A stretch of DNA of 64,000 nucleotides. Origin: Cryptomeria japonica. Lineage: Eukaryota; Streptophyta; Pinopsida; Cupressales; Cupressaceae. Numbering within the stretch: the stretch's first letter is position 1; the number at the start of each line of letters is the position of its first letter. Position numbers and translations under genes: made by a program. Location: the NCBI RefSeq assembly GCF_030272615.1, contig NC_081412.1, positions 343,909,870-343,973,869 on the forward strand, read 5' to 3'. The notes beneath the pieces were generated by a model. That model was not told the DNA's origin and searched no databases. It saw only the letters and a program-made list of their open reading frames with translations. Shown in pieces: positions 48,301-59,918 of this stretch.

Positions 48301-50101
48301 TTTAGGAGTAGTTCTTATGCAGGATGGTAGGGATATAGCTTTTGAGTCTAGGAAACTTAAGACACATGAACTTAATTATCCTACTCATGACCTTGAGCTC
48401 GCAACAATAGTGCATGCACTTGTGAGGTGGAGACACTTCCTTTTAGGTCATCACTTCGAGCTACATTTAGATCATCAGAGTCTTCAGTACATTTTCACTT
48501 AGCCGAACCTTAATGCACATCAGAGGAGATGGATGGAGTTCTTGTGTGAATATGATTTTGACGTTCACTACATCAAAGGAAAGGAAAATGTAGTTGTAGA
48601 TGCTTTGAGTAGGAGACGTCAAGGCTTACACCATATCTATGGGCATGGATTTGAGAGACCATATACTACAACACTTGCCAGAGGATGGATGGTATGCAGA
48701 GGTTGGTTAGGTAATACGATCTCAGGTTACTCTAAAGGGGAAATATGTGGATTATTCTTTGGAGTCTGATGGACTATTACGCCACAGAGGGCGCATTTAT
48801 GTACCTTCCTCCGAGGGATTGTGAGAGTTTATTGTCATGGAGGCTCATAGAGCACCTTATGTAGCGCATCCTAGAGTTAAAAAGTTGCATGCTGACTTGA
48901 GGCAATTATATCATTGGCTAGGAATGTGGCAGCTCATTGCTGAGATAGTAGCTCGATGCCTCGAGTGTCAGACAGTAAAGGTGGAGCACCGCCATCCAGG
49001 TGGGTTGCTCTAGTCTCATACTATACCAGAGTGGAAGTGGGATACTATATCCATGGATTTCATCATTGGTCTTCCTATGTCTTCTCATCGCCATGATGCT
49101 ATCTTGGTGACAGTTGACAAGTTGACCAAAGTGGCCCACTTTTCACCAGTCCGGACTACATTCACAGCACTAGCAGTAGCACAGGTGTTCTTGCAAGACA
49201 TTGTTAGGCTTCATGGCGTGCCCCGCAAGATTATTTTTGATAGGGACTTCCTTTTTACTTCTTCCTTTTGGAAGTCATTACAGGCAACTATGGGCACTAA
49301 GCTCAATTTCAGTACAACCTATCACTCGGAAATAGATGGTCAAACAGAGAGGGTTAATCAGGTGTTAGAGGACATACTTCACATGTATGTCATGGATCAT
49401 CAGACCAGGTGGGAAGAGTACCTTCCCTTAGTGGAGTTTTTTCCTATAACAATGGGCATCACACTTCTTTGGGGATGCCACCCTACCAGGCATTATACGA
49501 CAGACCTTGCAGGACACCGTTGAGTTGGGATCGCATAGAGAACAAAGTTGCTATTGGTCCTGAGATAGTTCGAGATATGGAACAACAGGTGGATTTGATT
49601 AGGTAGCATCTTAGAGAGGCTCAAGATAGATAGAATAAATATGCTGATGCAAAGAGGATAGATCATAGCTACTTAGTTGGAGACAGAGTCTTCTTGAGAG
49701 TGCGACCGCATAAGAATCCAATCCATTATGGAAAGGGTTCTAAGCTCACACCTCGCTTTGTAGGACCTTTTGAGATTCTTGAGAGGATAGGCCCAGTTGC
49801 CTACCATTTAGAATTGCCACCTAGCCTATCACGCATCCACGATGTGTTTCATGTATCAGTTTTGAGGAAATATATCTATGATGAGTCTCATATTTTAGAT
49901 TGGGATGCCTTGCAGGTGGAGTCGGATGGGCAGCTAGCTTTGGAGCCCATTCGCATTTTGGCACGCCAGATGCTAGCCCTTCGAGGTCGAGAGATGGACT
50001 AGGTTAGGGTCCAGTGGGATTGTTATGATGAGGTTACAGCTTCATGGGAGGATGGATCACGTATGAGATCAGAGTACCCCCACCTCTTTGATGAACTCTA
50101 G
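45353..50101 (+). pseudogene. Gag-Pol polyprotein of the Tekay-like element (decayed)
   Basis: Starts at ATG 45353 and ends at TAG 50099-50101, about 1580 codons. Gag occupies about 45700-46260 (FQPPSFGGLTNGVEAEAWF; RGSASTWWRQEEY), with zinc knuckle CFTCGAMGHMARDC at about 46612-46653. Protease: LFDSGATDSFISP near 46825. RT at about 47300-47900: [33 protein letters not shown], and FLDD in the catalytic box. RNase H: CTDASLEGLGVVLMQDGR near 48280, ending at DHQSLQYIF. Integrase: MDFIIGLPMSSHRHDAIL near 49053, VNQVLEDILH near 49350. A chromodomain-like end (PIRILARQM...VQWDCYDEVTASWEDG) lies near 49950-50095. Many in-frame stops read as CAG-to-TAG or CGA-to-TGA. The frame shifts near 48620 and back in a T run at about 49437-49442. 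Confidence 0.95.
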
Positions 50102-50118
50102 GAGGAAGTTCATGCCTA

Positions 50119-50130
50119 GAGGGGGAGGGT
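50119..50130 (+). promoter_or_regulatory. Polypurine tract of the Tekay-like element
   Basis: AGAGGGGGAGGG directly precedes the 3' LTR at 50131, the site for plus-strand priming. Confidence 0.92.
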
Positions 50131-52957
50131 GTGAGGCCCCACCTCGACTCAGTCTGACATTTGAGTGGTTTTTATATTGACACTATTACGGATACTTTAT
50201 TTTTATGCATTTTGGATTTATAACTTATATGATTTCATGATTTGGATAACATTGCTATATATTGATGATTTAGTTATATGCTTTTTGAGATAGAACACTA
50301 CATGATTTTTAAATAAGATGAATTTGCGGTGATAAATGTCGTTATTGAATTTGTAGGACTTTACTATGATAATAGAATTATGATGTATGTTTAAGTGTGG
50401 ATCAACATTATGAGAATTAGGATGAATTGCTTATGTGAAATTGCTTGGATAAAAGATGTATTTAAATTGTTCAGATGTAAACTGTATGCAAGTGATGATG
50501 TGTATTATTATTCCTGTAATTTATATTATATGTGGATATTTGAAAGTTACTAATGTGTAAATTGAGATGTGTAGGAAGTTATCCATGTGACCATGGAAAT
50601 ATTACGGAGAACCAAACCTAGACTTATGTATGTTCGTAAGCCAGGGTTTGTCTATTTGGAGAGACAACACCCCGTTTGTGTTGTATTTTATTCGTAACAG
50701 TAAATGATGCATGTGTGTTAAGTGTTATTTAATTGATTTATGTAAAATCCACAAGAGATGATTTCATGTATTAATTTGTAAGAGTGTTTTCTTGTGTCAC
50801 TTGACACATGTGCGGATTTAAGTTTGAATTTTTATTTTTGTCTCTTGGTGGGAAAGTGTTTAACTATAGCTTTTTCAATTAATGTAACGTGATGTCATAA
50901 ATGCCTTGGGTAAAGAATCTTTGGGAGGGTCAACATAGGTTTGACCCGAAAATAAACTTCAGAGAGGTTTAAAAAAGGTTAAATGGACACCTAGGGGTAG
51001 TTTAATAGGGTTTCCTAAAGCCCATAAGGTATACCTAAGGGTTAGGGGTAATTTAAGGCAAGTTTCTACTCCCATGTGACCTTTTAGACACCCTAAAAAT
51101 TGACTTTTCTAAGTTGTGCGAAAATTGAAATTAGAAGATTTGAACGTAGTTGTAAACCTTCCTTTTCGAATGAGAGTTCACTTTCCCATTCTATCTTACC
51201 TTCCTCTTTAGTTTTTAGAAACTTGTGAGAACTCTCACAATGGGCTTCTTAAGCAAGAATTAGAAAATTTGTGGGTAATCACCCACTCTCCATTTTTGGA
51301 GACAAGAGAAATTTTGAAAAGAATAGACTAGATTTTGAATAGAGAATTTTGGCAATTTTGGCTAAGGGTAGAAGGAGAAGAACCGTGGAATTGGGTTGCT
51401 CATCCTCAACAAAACTAACCTACCTTTGGGAAGATTAAGGTTGGTTGCATTCTTCTCAAAATGGCTTTCTTATTGCATGTGTTTGAAAGTAACGTTGGTG
51501 TAAAAGATTTGCTTCCTTGCATGTTCTCTTGGAAATTTCATTTGATATTTTGTGTTATGTATTGTATGTGTTTTTGGGAGTCATCAAGACCTCTTACTCT
51601 TGGGAGAGAGGAGGATCTTGTGGGTGGTAGAAGTGACAGCCCTCGAGTGAGAGACTCTCATTATGAGAGAGATCACAAGGGATTTTGTATGACCCTTGCT
51701 GCATGGCTTGTTTGCGCAATGGGGGTCATAAGGAGGGAAATAAGGCATGAATGCCTTGGGGGGTAGAGGGATTTAAGGGGTTTGCCATGAGGTGGCTACA
51801 TGTTATTTTTTATACTTGTAGTTCTCCTCAGGGTAATTGGTCCACTACCACCCTTAAAAAGGTCATCACCAAGGTGTGGTGCAGTGTAGCCGCGATGGGA
51901 GTGTGTTTGTATTTGTGTGCTTTCTATCCTTGGTGATTGCATGTTTGTTTCCCATCTAGGGCTTGGTTCTCTGAGCTCGGGGGTGGCTACCAGTTAGTCT
52001 AGGCTGGGAGGTGAGCACTCCATGGTCATAGCTTTGATTTACAATGTAGGTTGTCGGAAGAAAAGAATAGGACAAGTGGAAAGTTGTAGGAGTTATTTGA
52101 TGCAGGAAATTATTTGTAAATGTAATTATTATTTGAGAACGTCCCCATTGTAAAGTGACAATAGTGTCTTTGAAATACGTTTTAAAAGTTGTAATATTTT
52201 AGTATGCTATTTATTACAGAAAAGAAATGAGTATTCCAAATATTGTTTTTCCAAAGTTCAAAAGAAATTTTTTATATCTGATGTGTTTATGATAAATCGA
52301 ATAGCAAGAAAGTTATTTAATTCTTATGCATTCAAAATAATATCAAAAAATAAATAAATAAATAGATTAGAGTTGCATGCATATTGAAGGCTGCAAAAAA
52401 ATCATTTAATTATGTTTTCTGTAAATGCAGTATAGTACATTATAGATTCTGGAATATTGTCTTTTTGTTTATTTCAGAAATTAGTAACTTTGTTGTGTGA
52501 TAATTCCAAATCTTGCTTTTATTAGTTGTTGTAGATTTGTGCAATGGCTGTAAATTTATTTATTCTAAAATGATAATTCACAGTCTATTAAAGTCTATAT
52601 TAAATAAAATTTAGATTTGTCTAGTTGCTGGTAAAACTATTAAGTCTAGTCATTTATATAGCATCAAAAACTATTAAATAAGTTGCAGATTTACAGTACC
52701 TGTAGATTTAAGGTATAAGAAAAAAAAAGAGATTTATACCCTTGTTTCATCATGTATATATATTTGAAAATATAGCTATGAGCAGTTATACACATATATA
52801 ACATTAATATATATTATATGTATAACAAAATTGCATTCATGTATACTGATTGTTCCATGTATCTATATATGCAAATTCGTGTATATATTTGTAAATATAC
52901 ACACAAATATGTTTATATATACAAATACACATATTTAATACATAAATATGTATATAT

Positions 52958-52960
<3 letters not shown>

Positions 52961-53013
<53 letters not shown>
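52961..53013. repeat. (CA)n microsatellite in the 3' LTR
   Basis: About 26 CA units, longer than at 44008-44052. Confidence 0.95.
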
Positions 53014-53027
<14 letters not shown>

Positions 53028-53134
53028 TTACTGCATTTTTAAAAAGAAAAAAAAATAATAAACATAAAAGAAATACTTATTAAAACTTTGTTTTAAAAAA
53101 AATAAATTATTTACCATGGGTTTCGGGGCCGAAC

Positions 53135-53350
53135 CCCACTGTGTGAGCACACAGTGAGCGGGCTCGTGGGCCCCCACTGTGGAACACAGTGGGCAGTGCT
53201 GAAACGCTACCACTGTGTGATCACACACTGGGCGGCGCCGAAGCGCCACCACTGTGTGGCCACACAGTGGGCGGTGCCCAGCGCCACCACTGTGTGGGCA
53301 CATAGTGGGCGGCGCCCACGCCCCACTGTGTAACCGCACAGTGGGCGGTG
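53135..53350. repeat. Array of six palindromic units in the 3' LTR
   Basis: Six units homologous to 44166-44315, two more than the 5' LTR. Centres include AG, AT, GC and GG. The second unit has a shortened palindrome (CACTGTGGAACACAGTG) and the last has a degenerate one (TGTGTAACCGCACA). Confidence 0.88.
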
Positions 53351-53556
53351 CTCGACACACCCAACGCCTCTAAACAAAATGCCGCCGCCATGCCATGCCC
53401 GCCTGCACAAAAATAAAAGGGACAAAAAAAAAATAAAGTATAAACCCTAGCCCAGGTAGGGCTAGGGTAGAATAAATGAAGGTAAGTTTAAAAAAAATAT
53501 TAAGGATTCATTTTATATTAATAAAATTAGGGATTAGGGTTTGCTTGGTTTAAAAC

Positions 53557-53591
<35 letters not shown>

Positions 53592-54189
53592 TATATTATA
53601 TAAATATATTGGGTTATGAATATAAAGTGGGTAAACTATATATATATAGGTTGAGATGATTTAAATTAAATAATTTTGGAGTTTAACTATTATAAACTTT
53701 TTAATAAATTGGGTAAGACTATTTTGGTTATGGGAAATATTTAAACTTTTTAGGACAATGTTCATTTTGAGAATTAAATGTTGTCTTGATGATTTAAATT
53801 GAACACATTTCAACTAATGATTAAGATATAAAAAAAATAAAAATGTAGACATTTATAAACCAAGTGCTAGAACTAAATTAATTAGTTCTTTAAAACATTT
53901 ATTGATTACTGAAGATTAATAGTACCCTCGCCAAATATTTTAGAAAATTTTAATTAAGTCAATTTAGTGAATAAATTCATTGAGACATTAATAAATTCTT
54001 TGAAGATTTAATATTGCGCATTAATTATATTTATTTTTCACTTACTCAAGTTAGTGATTAGAGTCAACCCTAAACATAGTTAAGACAAAACATGTTAGTG
54101 TTTTTCTCCATATTCGTAAATTTAATATTTAAGTTATGATTTAAAAAAAAAAAATTATCCCGTTCTTGCCCTAATTTTCGGGCATGACA

Positions 54190-54194
54190 ACCAC
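54190..54194 (+). repeat. Target-site duplication, right (ACCAC)
   Basis: Partner of 41092-41096 (GCCAC) with one transition. Confidence 0.8.
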
Positions 54195-54915
54195 ATACAT
54201 GAAATTCGGTGGCATAATTGTGAAAGGTTTAAAACCTCAAATATGGCATAGAGAAAAGAAAGTGGCTTGTAAATACTTGGCAAAAGTACCAATTGGAAAA
54301 GGCTCCACTGAACTTGGGCCAATGTGATATGATGTGTCTCTCGCTTTCACCAAGTGGGCTAGGAGAAGGTTGGATGTGACAAAACCTTTTGTTCAGTGAT
54401 ACTCAGCCTTTATTTCATCTAAATCCACTTGAATCAGGGTGGCAGAGGGTTCATATAAATTAAAATCTTCTTGGAACTCCTCCGTTTGGACTGTCAACAA
54501 GACTTTTCCATCATTTCCCTTTATTACTCTTGAAATAGGGTTGTACCTATCTGCAACTTCCTTGAGAAGGTCAATGTCCATGAATACATTAGGCACCACT
54601 AGTTTGTCTAGATCATACTGCCATGCACTTGAGAATGGAGACTGCAAATTCCTTTGTCCATACCATATCTTAAACATATCTATCCGAGTCATGGGTATCC
54701 TAGCATCTAAAATTTTATATGCTTTATCAACTAACCCTTCTCCTAGGGATTTTCCTTGAATGAACCTCATCCCCTGATACTTATCATTTGTTGATGGTTT
54801 CAATTGGTCCAAAAACTCATCATACAAATTCCTCTATAAATATTCTATCTATCATGAGTGGTTCTGTGAGGGAGCTATCTTATCAGATTAGGTCATTTTC
54901 TACAATTACCGACAT
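54190..54915 (-). pseudogene. Unrecognised protein, N-terminal part (split by gypsy insertion)
   Basis: Minus strand. A possible start ATG is at 54915, about 70 bases downstream of a TATAAAAGGG box at 54992-54983. After a short decayed stretch, an open segment runs from 54827 to 54393 (YDEFLDQLKPSTNDKYQGMR; DARIPMTRIDMFKIWYGQRN), then continues in frame through a stop to the insertion at 54190. The coding sense resumes at 41096. The protein has no motif that I recognise: mixed charge, no signal peptide or membrane segment. The TATA box and short leader make it look like a complete transcription unit, though LTR-type promoters can look the same. It could be an element-borne gene. Confidence 0.5.
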
Positions 54916-54982
54916 ATGGAGGAGGAAACTAGGGCTTAACCTAAGATTTAATAATCTTGGCACACACAAACAAAAACTCTCA

Positions 54983-54992
54983 CCCTTTTATA
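54983..54992 (-). promoter_or_regulatory. TATA box candidate for the split unknown gene
   Basis: TATAAAAGGG on the minus strand, followed about 70 bases later by ATG at 54915. Confidence 0.45.
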
Positions 54993-55537
54993 CCAAGATT
55001 TTAACCCTATAATAATTCAGAATGCTTTCACCACAATCTCATCCAATTCACAGCTTTTAGAGGCTTTGAAAACATAGAAGGAGAATTTGACAACTTACTG
55101 CTTTATATGCACTCGGTGAACCCCAATTTTGCACTACAAGAGGTCGCTCAGATCTTCTTCGGTCCTAGAATCAACTTCTAGTTACTTCTAAATCACTTTG
55201 TAAATCAAAATAATTTTGAAAAGTCTTTTATTATAATCTTGGAATCAAGCATCACTGTCTTGTCCATCATTACTGCTCGTGCGAGTGGAAAATGACTCGA
55301 ATTAATATTTGAACCAAGTTTTAAACTAGATCGTTGATTCTTTCCATGAGGGTACATTGCATGATCCATACTAGTCAATATGACATTGCCCATCTTATGT
55401 GGCAAGCGAAAATATCAAAAGCATGGCACGACATCTCCAACTCATCATCCTTTTCATTGTTGTCAGTGGCCCCCAACATCTGTCTTATCTCAGCCCACCC
55501 TAGACACATGGTATCATCTTGTGATGCTGCGATCATT
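54993..55537. other. Upstream region without gene
   Basis: No recognisable protein or repeat. It would be the 5' flank of the minus-strand unknown gene. Confidence 0.4.
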
Positions 55538-57170
55538 TGTTATTTAGAGGATCTGATTAATACTAAGAGGGGGGGTGAATCAATATTAACAACAAACTAA
55601 AATCTTAAACCAAACTAATCAATACTTCACCAAAAGATCATAACTAGTATCGATAGCCACTGAAATCAATCTACAAATCAGATTTACCAAATTGCTCATT
55701 TAGGTGTTCTATATCATGCATGCAATAGAAAGATATTAGCTTAACACAAACAAAAATCAATCACCATATGAACACCAAGATTTTCATGAGGAAACTCAAA
55801 TGGGAAAAAACATGGTGGGAATTGGTTCCCACAAGATAATGCACTCTTTTAGAATGCGCCCTGTTAGGAGACTAGCTTGGTTAAGAGCTTACAATGATGT
55901 CCAGTTAGGAGCAGACCCTGTTAGGAGTCACCCGATCAAGGGATTTACAATATGAGCTCTGTTAAGATCTTTTCTCTGTTAGAAGCAACCTTGTAGTAGG
56001 ATTTAAACTCAAATTTTTGAGCTACCCAGTTAAGGAATTTACATGAATAAGGCATGTTAGGGCGTACCTGGTTAAGGGATTTTGAACCTACTACAACTAT
56101 TAGGGAACAACAAATGAATGATCTGGAAATAGAACATCCTTCTTGCTTGTTTAGATCCACTTCATCTCCAATTTTCTTCACTCTTGTAGACACACACCTC
56201 TGGTTCGGTTACACACTCTTTTCTTAGATTACCGACACAATAAACTTCATCAAAACTGACCTAAATACACTTTACATCTTTGTCAGTTACAAAACCCTAG
56301 ATACATCAAGATTCAAATGGATTTACATCATAGATCATCACAGATCATTACAAATCATCATACAAATTATTAAAACAAATATGAAGACAATTTCAACCAT
56401 TGACAAATCATAACATGACACCGTACATTAATCTGATAAGCAGTCAAACCCTTAAAACATTATTCTATGCTTTTCGTTGTTTCCCAAGAAATTCCACCCT
56501 TAATCACGCCAAAATGGTATTTTAATTTCGCACACGGGTTGTGACACATCACCATCAAGTTATGAACATAATGAAATTCACCGCCAAACCATAAAGCATC
56601 ACCGATTAAGAGATCTTGTTACTGGTTCTAAAACCATGCTAAAACCCTACTGAAAATACAATAGTAAATCACAAACATGACTTTTGGTTATTAAAACATG
56701 ATGTGGTTCCGTTCATAGACTCATTACAATGATATAAACACGTGTTTCAATCTACAACACCTAATTCCTCATCAATCTTCAGAACTAATTGCTTAAGTAT
56801 AATATTGTTTCATGTTTACTGGTTAAAGTCCTATTTTCCAGGTTTTCTGTTAGCTACACAGTTCATCTCACCAACTTAATCCATTACTAGTTAGGTTACA
56901 CCAGTAAATGTAGATGACAAAGTAATCAAGAATAAACAATTGTCATAGTTGCCATCAATGACAACACAAATAACTAATCACCAAGTCACCAACCCAATAT
57001 CTCAATCTATACCATACATCACCATTCCATCATTCTCCTTATCATATCAACTATATCATCACCAACAATCCTTTAATATATCATCACCAATAGTCCTTCA
57101 ATTTATCATCACCAATAGTCCTTCAACCGATATGTAAACATCATCATCAGTTATGCCAAGCATGCCAACA
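55538..57170 (-). repeat. SIRE-like copia LTR (3' LTR, minus strand)
   Basis: On the minus strand it opens TGTTGGCATGCTTGGCATAA at 57170 directly after a polypurine tract and closes at 55538 with AATAACA. Near its end it has the boundary phrase GAGGGGGGGTGAATCA (plus strand, about 55571), which recurs at about 59329 and 59943. Internal CCTGTTAGGAG-type phrases recur at about 55860-55990. The left end is approximate. Confidence 0.72.
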
Positions 57171-57185
57171 TTCTCCCCCTTTGGC
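57171..57185 (-). promoter_or_regulatory. Polypurine tract of the copia element
   Basis: GCCAAAGGGGGAGAA on the minus strand immediately before the LTR start at 57170. Similar tracts (AAAGGGGGAGAAG, CAGGGGGAGC) lie a little upstream at 57295 and 57405. Confidence 0.8.
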
Positions 57186-57482
57186 ATTGATGGCAACACT
57201 TAAAGAAAGCTCATCATGCTTCACTTTCTCTTCTCCTCCTTTGTATGATCTTTTGTTGATTATATTACTTCTCCCATGTCTGCTACATTTCTTCTCCCCC
57301 TTTGATAGAAATTCCAAAGGGGCAAATGCATCTTATAACATCATTGTTGTTGTTGTTGTTGATGTCTCCATCATCTTTGCTAACCTCATTTTAGATGCTC
57401 CCCCTGAGGAGTAGCCCACATCTCATCAATCCATAGTGAAAAATATTCAATAAGTCCACTGGATTGATGCATCACCTGCATC

Positions 57483-59310
57483 TTAGTTGATCTTGTGTGG
57501 GGGTCTAACCCCTAATTTACCTCTGAGATATTCAAAGATTGCCTTAGGCAAAGGTTTAGTGAATATATCTGCTAACTACTCTTTGCTAGACACATGTTCC
57601 ATTCTCACTTGCTTCTCTTGTACTCTCTCCCTCAAAAAGTGATATTTCAACTCATTATGCTTAGTCCTTGCATGTAACACTGTATTTTTAGAAATATTTA
57701 TAGAACTAGTGTTATCACAATAAATAATCATCGGTTCAGTCATACTCTACTTAAAACATTCCAAAACATGTCTCATCCAAATAGCCTCTTTACAATTCAT
57801 AGATGCAACCACATATTTTGCTTCTGCAATTGATTGTGATACACAAGTTTTCTTTTTACTGGTCCATGATACCAGTCTACCTCCAAGAAGAAAAGCTCCA
57901 CCGGTTGTGCTTTTCTGATCATCAACATTTCTAGCCTAGTCTGCATCTGTGAACACTTTCAAAGAAAACTTACCTCTATAAGGATACCATAAATCATAAT
58001 CAACTACTCATTTTAGATAATTGAATATCCTTTTTACTGCTACCATGTGTGTCTCCTTGGGACTCTTTTGAAATCTACCAACTACATGTGCAATATCCGA
58101 TCTACTATGAACAACATAATGCAATTTTCCAATCATAGACCGTGTATTCTTTCTCATCTATAGAGGGTGAATGATCCTCTTTTGATATTTTACAGCCTGA
58201 CACCATTGGAGTACCAACCGGTTTGCAGTCTTCCATCCCAAAAGTCTTAAAAAATTCTTTGACATACTTTATCTCACTGATCAGAGACATCTCAAACTCT
58301 TTCTTCATTTCATCAGCAGAAGCCATACACAAATCATCATCTCCACCAAATATTATGTCATCAACAAAACCTTCTATAATTAACATTTTGTCTCCTTCAG
58401 TCTTTAAATAGATATTACTGTCTTGACTGGTTCGCTGGAATCCTATCTTAATCAGATGTGTATGTAATCTCTCATACCATGCTCTCGGTGCTTGTTTCAA
58501 TCCATTTAATACCTTGTGTAACTTGCATACCATATCTTTATCCTCTGTTAAAGCAAACCCATTTGGTTGTTCTATATACACTTCTTCTTCAAGAATATCA
58601 TTCAGGAAAGTTGATTTAATATTCATTTGATAAACCTTAAAACCTTTAAATATTGCAAAGGCAAGTAACATTCTAACACCTTCAAGTCTTGTCACCGGTG
58701 CAAAGGTTTCACCATAGTCTTCACCTTTTTCTTGTGTATACCCTTTGCATACAAGTCTTGCCTTATTTCCCACAACCTCACCATATTCATTAAACTTGTT
58801 TCTAAAGGCTCACTTTGTACCAATCACATTTTTATCTTCCGGTCTAGGAACAAGAGACCATGTGTTTTTTTTCTCAATCTGATCAATTTCTTCATTCATT
58901 TTATTAATCCATTCATCATCTTTCAATTCTTCTCTAATTGTCTTTGGTTCAACAGTTGAAATCAGATTGGAATTTTCTCTGATTTTTCTTCTAGTTAGCA
59001 CACCAGCATTCTTGTCACCTATAATCTGGTCTTCTGAATGATTTAGCCTTACATATCTTAGGATTACCGGTTCCGGTGTAGTGAATTATTCTTCATGTTC
59101 ATCATCATCCTCATCATCTACCGATTGAGCACCTATTTCTGCATTGTTATGTTCATTATTTTTCTGCACTTCCAGTTCAATATACACTAGTTTTTCTTCA
59201 TCATCTACAGGCTCATATCTGCTGATCTCATCAGGTTTATCAGAGAATTCATCAAACTTAACATTCACACTCTCAACTATCTTTTGATGGTATGAAGAAA
59301 TAATACGTAT
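57483..59310 (-). pseudogene. Ty1/copia pol fragment: RT and RNase H
   Basis: Minus strand. The N-terminal lead-in (59268-58810) carries the copia pre-RT pattern EWINKMNEEIDQIEKKNTW. RT (about 58773-58105): ARLVCKGYTQEKGEDYGETF, FAPVTRLEGVRMLLAFAIF, LKQAPRAWYERL and a catalytic FVDDIIFGG. RNase H follows through stops (about 58100-57483): VFTDAD-like start, GGAFLLGGRLVSWTSKKK, and the terminal ADIFTKPLPKAIFEYLRGKL before the stop at 57485. Gag, protease and integrase are missing because other LTR sequence joins at about 59310. The order RT then RNase H then polypurine tract fits the 3' half of a SIRE-like copia. Several stops are again CAG-to-TAG type. Confidence 0.9.
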
Positions 59311-59918
59311 CTGGTAGATTAATGAGAGGGGGGGGTGAATCAGTAAATAGAAAAACTAATACAAACTTCCCAAACTCAAATTCTAACATACAAAGTAAAC
59401 TTATCAATGAAATACCACTGTCAAGATCAATACTCATAAGAATATCAGTTGACTGTTACAACAACTTAACAATAAAAAACATTTAACTTATAAACATCCA
59501 AATCCTTTATCATATGCCAATGCTTCATTTCTCAATGCTTCCAGTTATCATACCTTATCAGAAATAGTTAAATAGTTAATCAAATCAACCATAAGATCAT
59601 AACCACAAAAACATTCACCACATGAGATAAGTATTTATACGTGGAAAACCCAAATAGGTAAAAACCACGGTGAGATGACACTCACAAGATAATATTTGAG
59701 CTCTTCTGAAGTTTGCCCTGTTAAGAGCCAAGCCTATTAAATATTTTACAAAAGTTTTGTTAAGAACTGATCCTGTTAGGAATCACCTAGTTAAGGGATT
59801 GACTACAAATGCCTTTTTAGAAGAAAATACCCTATAAGGAGTAACCTTAGTAGAGGATTTGAAAATCCAATCTAATGGATCACCTTGTTAGAGGATTTAA
59901 TAAGTAACCAAGCTTGTT
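59311..59918 (-). repeat. Second copia LTR relic joined to the pol fragment
   Basis: Carries GAGAGGGGGGGTGAATCAG near 59326 and CCTGTTAGGAATCACC-type phrases near 59780, parallel to 55571 and 55930. It interrupts the pol frame at about 59310, so a second related element or a deletion joined here. The right end is cut by the next LTR at 59919. Confidence 0.6.

Larger units (their letters stand above)
41097..54189 (+). mobile_element. Complete Ty3/gypsy chromovirus (Tekay-like) with 4.1-kb LTRs
   Basis: Structure: LTR 41097-45180, primer-binding site 45184-45195, one polyprotein frame 45353-50101, polypurine tract 50119-50130, LTR 50131-54189, and near-perfect 5-bp target duplications. Gag type, single long frame, chromodomain-like C-terminus and very long LTRs fit the Tekay/Del lineage (family knowledge). 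Inactivated by stops and two frameshifts. Both LTRs share the TGTGAGGCCCC start and GCATGACA end. Confidence 0.95.
50131..54189 (+). repeat. 3' LTR (4059 bp) of the Tekay-like element
   Basis: Same start and end as the 5' LTR. Differences are scattered substitutions, a few small deletions (for example the loss of a TTTATTAGAAATGAGAGACC segment near 52143), repeat-length changes in CA and TA runs, and two extra palindromic units. Confidence 0.95.
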
